Below, piece after piece: positions 5,189-8,111 of a stretch of 8,111 nt of DNA. Position numbers and translations under genes: made by a program. Position 1 is the stretch's first letter. Every line of letters starts with the position of its first letter. The stretch comes from Desulfobacteraceae bacterium (GTDB lineage: Bacteria; Desulfobacterota; Desulfobacteria; Desulfobacterales; Desulfobacteraceae). The notes below the pieces were generated by a model, which ran no database searches, was not told the DNA's origin, and saw nothing but the letters and a program-made list of their open reading frames with translations. Location: NCBI GenBank assembly GCA_015486915.1, contig WFQS01000171.1, forward strand, positions 1-8,111. The letters are read 5' to 3'.

Positions 5189-5211
5189 AAAATATTGCAG
5201 GAAATTTCCTG
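5173..5211. promoter_or_regulatory. GGAAATTTCC palindromes around the fumarase promoter (candidate operator)
   Basis: CAGGAAATTTCCTG at 5198-5211 is a perfect 14-base palindrome upstream of the putative -35. A second site, GAAATTTC (5174-5181), lies between the -35 and -10, with centres 27 bases apart. Two matching dyads around one promoter suit binding by a dimeric regulator. The regulator is unknown. Confidence 0.4.
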
Positions 5212-5216
5212 ATACT

Positions 5217-5262
5217 AAAAAAATATGGGGCAGACTTTAAATGACCTGCCCCATATTTTTTC
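5217..5262 (-). terminator. Strong intrinsic terminator of the frd operon
   Basis: Bases 5218-5233 and 5246-5261 form a perfect 16-bp stem, with a GC-rich upper half GGGGCAG/CTGCCCC, around a 12-base loop. On the minus strand the 3' arm ends in a run of seven T. It lies about 60 bases after the frdB stop. A weaker imperfect stem (5272-5282 with 5295-5304) sits between frdB and the terminator. Confidence 0.9.
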
Positions 5263-5322
5263 AAATTATCAGCAAAAAGGGCACAAAAAATCACGCTCTT
5301 TTGCAATTTTTTTACTGCAGGT

Positions 5323-6066
5323 TTATTTAACAAACGCCATTTTTCTTCTCAGATAGGCGATCTGGGTCTGCAACGGAAGATCCTTTGGACAATAATCCTC
5401 ACATCCAAGCAGGGTCATGCACCCGAAAACACCGTCATCGTTGCCAACAATCTCGTAAAATTCCTCATCTGTTCTTTTATCCCTTGGATCAAGTGCGTAG
5501 CGGGCAAGTCTCACAAGCCCTACAGCACCGAGGAAATTAGGACGCATCTGCTTTGTTCCGCAGGCAGCAACGCAGCATCCGCATTCCACACATCTTTCAA
5601 GCTCATAGATCTCATCTGCGACATCGGGGTCCATGCGCTCTTCAATGCGTGTCAGATCAACATTGTTCATATTTTTATCGTGAATCCAGCTTTCCACCCT
5701 TTCATTCATTTCCTGCATGAATTTCCCGGAATTAATGGAGAGATCGCCGATCAGCTCAAAACCTGGCAGAGGCAGAAGCTTGATCTCGCCATCGGGAAAA
5801 GTTGATGTAAGTGTCCTGCATGCAAGACTTGGTTTGCCATTGATAATCATGGCACATGAACCGCAGATACCTGCTCTGCAGACAAAATCAAACTGCAGTG
5901 TGGGATCAAGATTTTCCCTTATATCATTTAAAGCAATAAAAAGTGTCATCCCCGGTGCTTCGGTGAGTTCGTAGGTCTGCATTCTCGGCATGTCACCCTT
6001 TACCTGGGGATTGAATCTTAAAACACTGATTTTAAGCGTTCTTCCTTTTTCTTCTTGATCACTCAT
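5323..6066 (-). CDS. frdB: Fumarate reductase / succinate dehydrogenase iron-sulfur subunit
   Basis: This 247-residue electron-transfer subunit carries electrons between the FAD of FrdA and the quinone site of the membrane subunit. The N-terminal plant-ferredoxin domain holds the [2Fe-2S] ligands Cys63, Cys68, Cys71 and Cys83 (CRAGICGSC and ACRTL). The C-terminal ferredoxin domain holds Cys159, Cys162, Cys165 and Cys226 for [4Fe-4S], and Cys169, Cys216 and Cys222 for [3Fe-4S] ([12 protein letters not shown] and [12 protein letters not shown]). All eleven cysteines are present. The sequence follows Wolinella succinogenes FrdB closely, including [21 protein letters not shown] and IAYLRRKM near the end. 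The start codon overlaps the frdA stop as TAATG, and GGGAGGGG lies about nine bases upstream, so translation is probably coupled. Whether the complex mainly reduces fumarate or oxidises succinate cannot be decided from sequence. Confidence 0.95.
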   Translation of the reverse strand: MSDQEEKGRTLKISVLRFNPQVKGDMPRMQTYELTEAPGMTLFIALNDIRENLDPTLQFDFVCRAGICGSCAMIINGKPSLACRTLTSTFPDGEIKLLPLPGFELIGDLSINSGKFMQEMNERVESWIHDKNMNNVDLTRIEERMDPDVADEIYELERCVECGCCVAACGTKQMRPNFLGAVGLVRLARYALDPRDKRTDEEFYEIVGNDDGVFGCMTLLGCEDYCPKDLPLQTQIAYLRRKMAFVK

Positions 6067-8036
6067 TATTTAAAACCCCTCCCTATACGCTCATTTTTTC
6101 CTTTGAATTTTTCAGGTAAATCTATGGGATTGAGGAGTTGCTGCATCTCAAAGCGGTCTGCATCGGGATGAGCTTTTTTGATTTCCTCAATCTCGGCCAT
6201 TCTTTTTTCCGTTTCAGAATTTGGAATGGTATTATCAACACCATATCCCCTTGAACCCGGAGGCATCTCCATTTTACTTATATCAAGTGGCTCATATTCC
6301 ACTTCCGGAAGATCATCATCCTCGCTTCTCCAGTATGTAAGAGTCTTTTTCAGCCACTCTTTGTCATTTCTTTCCGGAAAATCTTCCCTTGAATGGGCTC
6401 CGCGGCTCTCGGTTCTAAGCATTGCTCCATAGGCAACACACTGGGCAAGTTTGATCATTTTACCAACACGGATTGCATCCACAAGTTCGGGATTTGATGA
6501 ACTTATCTTGTTCCTCACAACAATATTTTTTGCCCTCTGGTTGAGTACTTTCAGTTCTTCAACGGCACTCTCAAGATCAGGTCCGTTCCTGAAGATACCC
6601 ACCTTGTCCATCATGATCTTCTGCATTTCATTTCTGATTTCATATGGATTTTCGCCATTGTCACGCTCAAGCAAGTCTGAGATCTTTTTCTGTTCCCTTT
6701 TAAGAAATTTCTCAACAAGCTTTGTACTGATGGAAGGAGAGTTCTGCCCGCAGTAATCAGCCACATACTCACCCACAATCATTCCTGCAACGGTTGTTTC
6801 GGCAACGGAATTTCCGCCTAGCCTGTTAAATCCGTGCATATCCCAGCATGCAGCTTCCCCTGCTGAAAATAAGCCTTTCAAAGTCGGACTTTCACCGGTT
6901 GGTTTTGTCCTGATTCCACCCATTGAATAATGCTGGGTGGGCCTTACCGGCATATAATCCTTTACAGGATCTATTCCAAGGAAATACTCACAGATCTCTC
7001 TTACTTCCCTGAGATTCTTTTCAATGTGCTCTTTTCCAAGCATTGTTATATCAAGCCAGAGATGATCGCCGTACCTGGAATGTACACCCTTTCCCTTTCT
7101 CATATGCTCTGTCATGCGCCTTGAAACAACATCCCTTGATGCAAGTTCTTTTTTACCCGGTTCATAATCAGGCATGAATCTGTGGCCGTCCTTGTCACGG
7201 AGAAGTCCTCCGTCTCCACGGCAGCCCTCGGTCATTAGGATTCCAACCGGCACGATGGCCGTGGGATGAAACTGCACAGCCTCCATATTACCAAGGCAGG
7301 CAACCCCTGTTTCAAGGGCAATTGCAGTTCCTATACCCTCGGAGATAACGGCATTGGTTGATACGGCATAAATTCTTCCGTATCCGCCTGTGGCAATTGT
7401 TGTTGCCTTGGATACATAGGCGATAAGTTCACCTGTAATCAGATCCCTTACAATGGCGCCATGGCAGACACCATCATCATGGATAAGGGCAATGGCTTCT
7501 TTTCTTTCATGGACCTGAATACCAAGCTCCACAGCCCTGTTACCCATTGCATAGAGCATGGTATGGCCTGTACCGTCAGATGTGTAGCAGGTTCTCCATT
7601 TTTTTGTTCCGCCGAAATCCCTTGCCGTTATGAGACCATGACATTCGTTCTTTTCCGTAATGGTAACTCTTTTATTATTGATAACAACCTGGCGGTCGCC
7701 TTTTCTGACCCTTGACCATGGGACTCCCCAGGTTGCAAGCTGGCGGATCGCCTTTGGTGAAGTGTTAACAAACATTCTGGCAACTTGTTGATCACAGCCC
7801 CAGTCACTTCCCTTTACAGTATCTTCAAAATGTACATCTTCGTTATCACCTTCACCTTTTACGCTTGCAGCAAGGCTTGCCTGCATTCCGCCCTGGGCTG
7901 CTGCGGAATGGGATCTCTTGGCAGGGACAAGAGAAAGTACTATGGTATCATAACCCCTTTCCATGGAGGCAATGGCAACCCTTAATCCTGCCATCCCACC
8001 GCCGATGACAAGTGAATCAGTATAAATAACTTTCAT
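6066..8036 (-). CDS. frdA: Fumarate reductase / succinate dehydrogenase flavoprotein subunit
   Basis: This catalytic subunit interconverts fumarate and succinate with covalently bound FAD. It has 656 residues, the same length as Wolinella FrdA as I recall it. The Rossmann motif GGGMAG is at residues 12-17, and the covalent FAD histidine is His43 in [13 protein letters not shown]. Substrate and active-site residues are His257 (QFHPT), Arg301 ([11 protein letters not shown], the proton shuttle), His369 (QHYSMGG) and Arg405 ([10 protein letters not shown]). The first three fall on the Wolinella numbers, and the last is shifted by one because of a one-residue insertion at about 380-385. There is no signal peptide, which fits the cytoplasmic subunit rather than a periplasmic enzyme. 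GAGGAG, inside the last codons of the upstream gene, ends six bases before the ATG. It is the middle gene of an frdC-frdA-frdB operon. Confidence 0.96.
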   Translation of the reverse strand: MKVIYTDSLVIGGGMAGLRVAIASMERGYDTIVLSLVPAKRSHSAAAQGGMQASLAASVKGEGDNEDVHFEDTVKGSDWGCDQQVARMFVNTSPKAIRQLATWGVPWSRVRKGDRQVVINNKRVTITEKNECHGLITARDFGGTKKWRTCYTSDGTGHTMLYAMGNRAVELGIQVHERKEAIALIHDDGVCHGAIVRDLITGELIAYVSKATTIATGGYGRIYAVSTNAVISEGIGTAIALETGVACLGNMEAVQFHPTAIVPVGILMTEGCRGDGGLLRDKDGHRFMPDYEPGKKELASRDVVSRRMTEHMRKGKGVHSRYGDHLWLDITMLGKEHIEKNLREVREICEYFLGIDPVKDYMPVRPTQHYSMGGIRTKPTGESPTLKGLFSAGEAACWDMHGFNRLGGNSVAETTVAGMIVGEYVADYCGQNSPSISTKLVEKFLKREQKKISDLLERDNGENPYEIRNEMQKIMMDKVGIFRNGPDLESAVEELKVLNQRAKNIVVRNKISSSNPELVDAIRVGKMIKLAQCVAYGAMLRTESRGAHSREDFPERNDKEWLKKTLTYWRSEDDDLPEVEYEPLDISKMEMPPGSRGYGVDNTIPNSETEKRMAEIEEIKKAHPDADRFEMQQLLNPIDLPEKFKGKNERIGRGFK

Positions 8037-8039
8037 CTA

Positions 8040-8111
8040 TTACTCCTCATGTGTATTTTTTTCATTTTGCACTGGTTTTGCTTCGTGTTCCACGGCTTTT
8101 GTGTCATGATT
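8040..8111 (-). CDS. frdC: 3' end of the upstream membrane subunit gene (frdC, cytochrome b), partial
   Basis: An open minus-strand frame enters from the right edge and ends in TAA at 8040-8042, followed directly by TAG and the frdA ATG. Only 23 residues are visible. They are hydrophilic and rich in Glu, Lys, His and Asn (ending QNEKNTHEE), as expected for a cytoplasmic tail after the last membrane helix. The identification comes from operon order: in Wolinella-type clusters frdC, the di-haem cytochrome b, precedes frdA. No haem ligands or membrane segments are visible here. The last two Glu codons double as the frdA ribosome binding site, so the genes are probably translationally coupled. 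Confidence 0.6.
   Translation of the reverse strand, partial: NHDTKAVEHEAKPVQNEKNTHEE

Overview
The window reads like chromosomal DNA of an anaerobic deltaproteobacterium, most plausibly a sulfate reducer of the Desulfobacteraceae/Desulfobacterales. That placement is an inference. It rests on a fumarate reductase/succinate dehydrogenase of the Wolinella FrdCAB type next to an oxygen-sensitive class I fumarase, on a cytidylate-kinase-like gene of a kind common in such genomes, and on the overall style of the sequence. No rRNA or other strict taxonomic marker is present.

The right half (about 3531-8111) is ordinary core metabolism on the minus strand. In transcription order it holds the 3' end of the fumarate reductase cytochrome b gene (frdC), frdA (flavoprotein), frdB (iron-sulfur protein), a strong intrinsic terminator at 5218-5261, a short promoter region with a GGAAATTTCC-type palindrome, and a single-chain class I fumarate hydratase. 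Together these interconvert malate, fumarate and succinate and link that step to the menaquinone pool. Convergent to fumarase is mgtE, a Mg2+ channel/transporter on the plus strand, with a long 5' leader (about 1744-1976) that contains a possible small acidic ORF and two hairpins. Divergent from mgtE, on the minus strand, is a gene for a cytidylate-kinase-like protein with a C-terminal BON-like domain.

The left end (1-660) is accessory DNA. A 132-bp near-perfect palindrome (3-134) cuts off a transposase gene after about 48 codons. The outer end of that insertion-sequence remnant lies near 343, directly against a cluster of tandem repeats at 346-660. Each full repeat has a conserved block ending in GGCCATGAGGC, followed by a hairpin whose lower stem is GAGGC/GCCTC and whose upper stem differs between copies. 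A further copy in the opposite orientation forms the 5' leader of the kinase mRNA (about 1581-1625), and a degenerate copy lies just after mgtE (3369-3407). I do not recognise this family; it is the most interesting feature of the window.

The kinase gene therefore lies between inverted copies of the repeat, with its own promoter (TTGACA-17-TATATT) and a probable intrinsic terminator.
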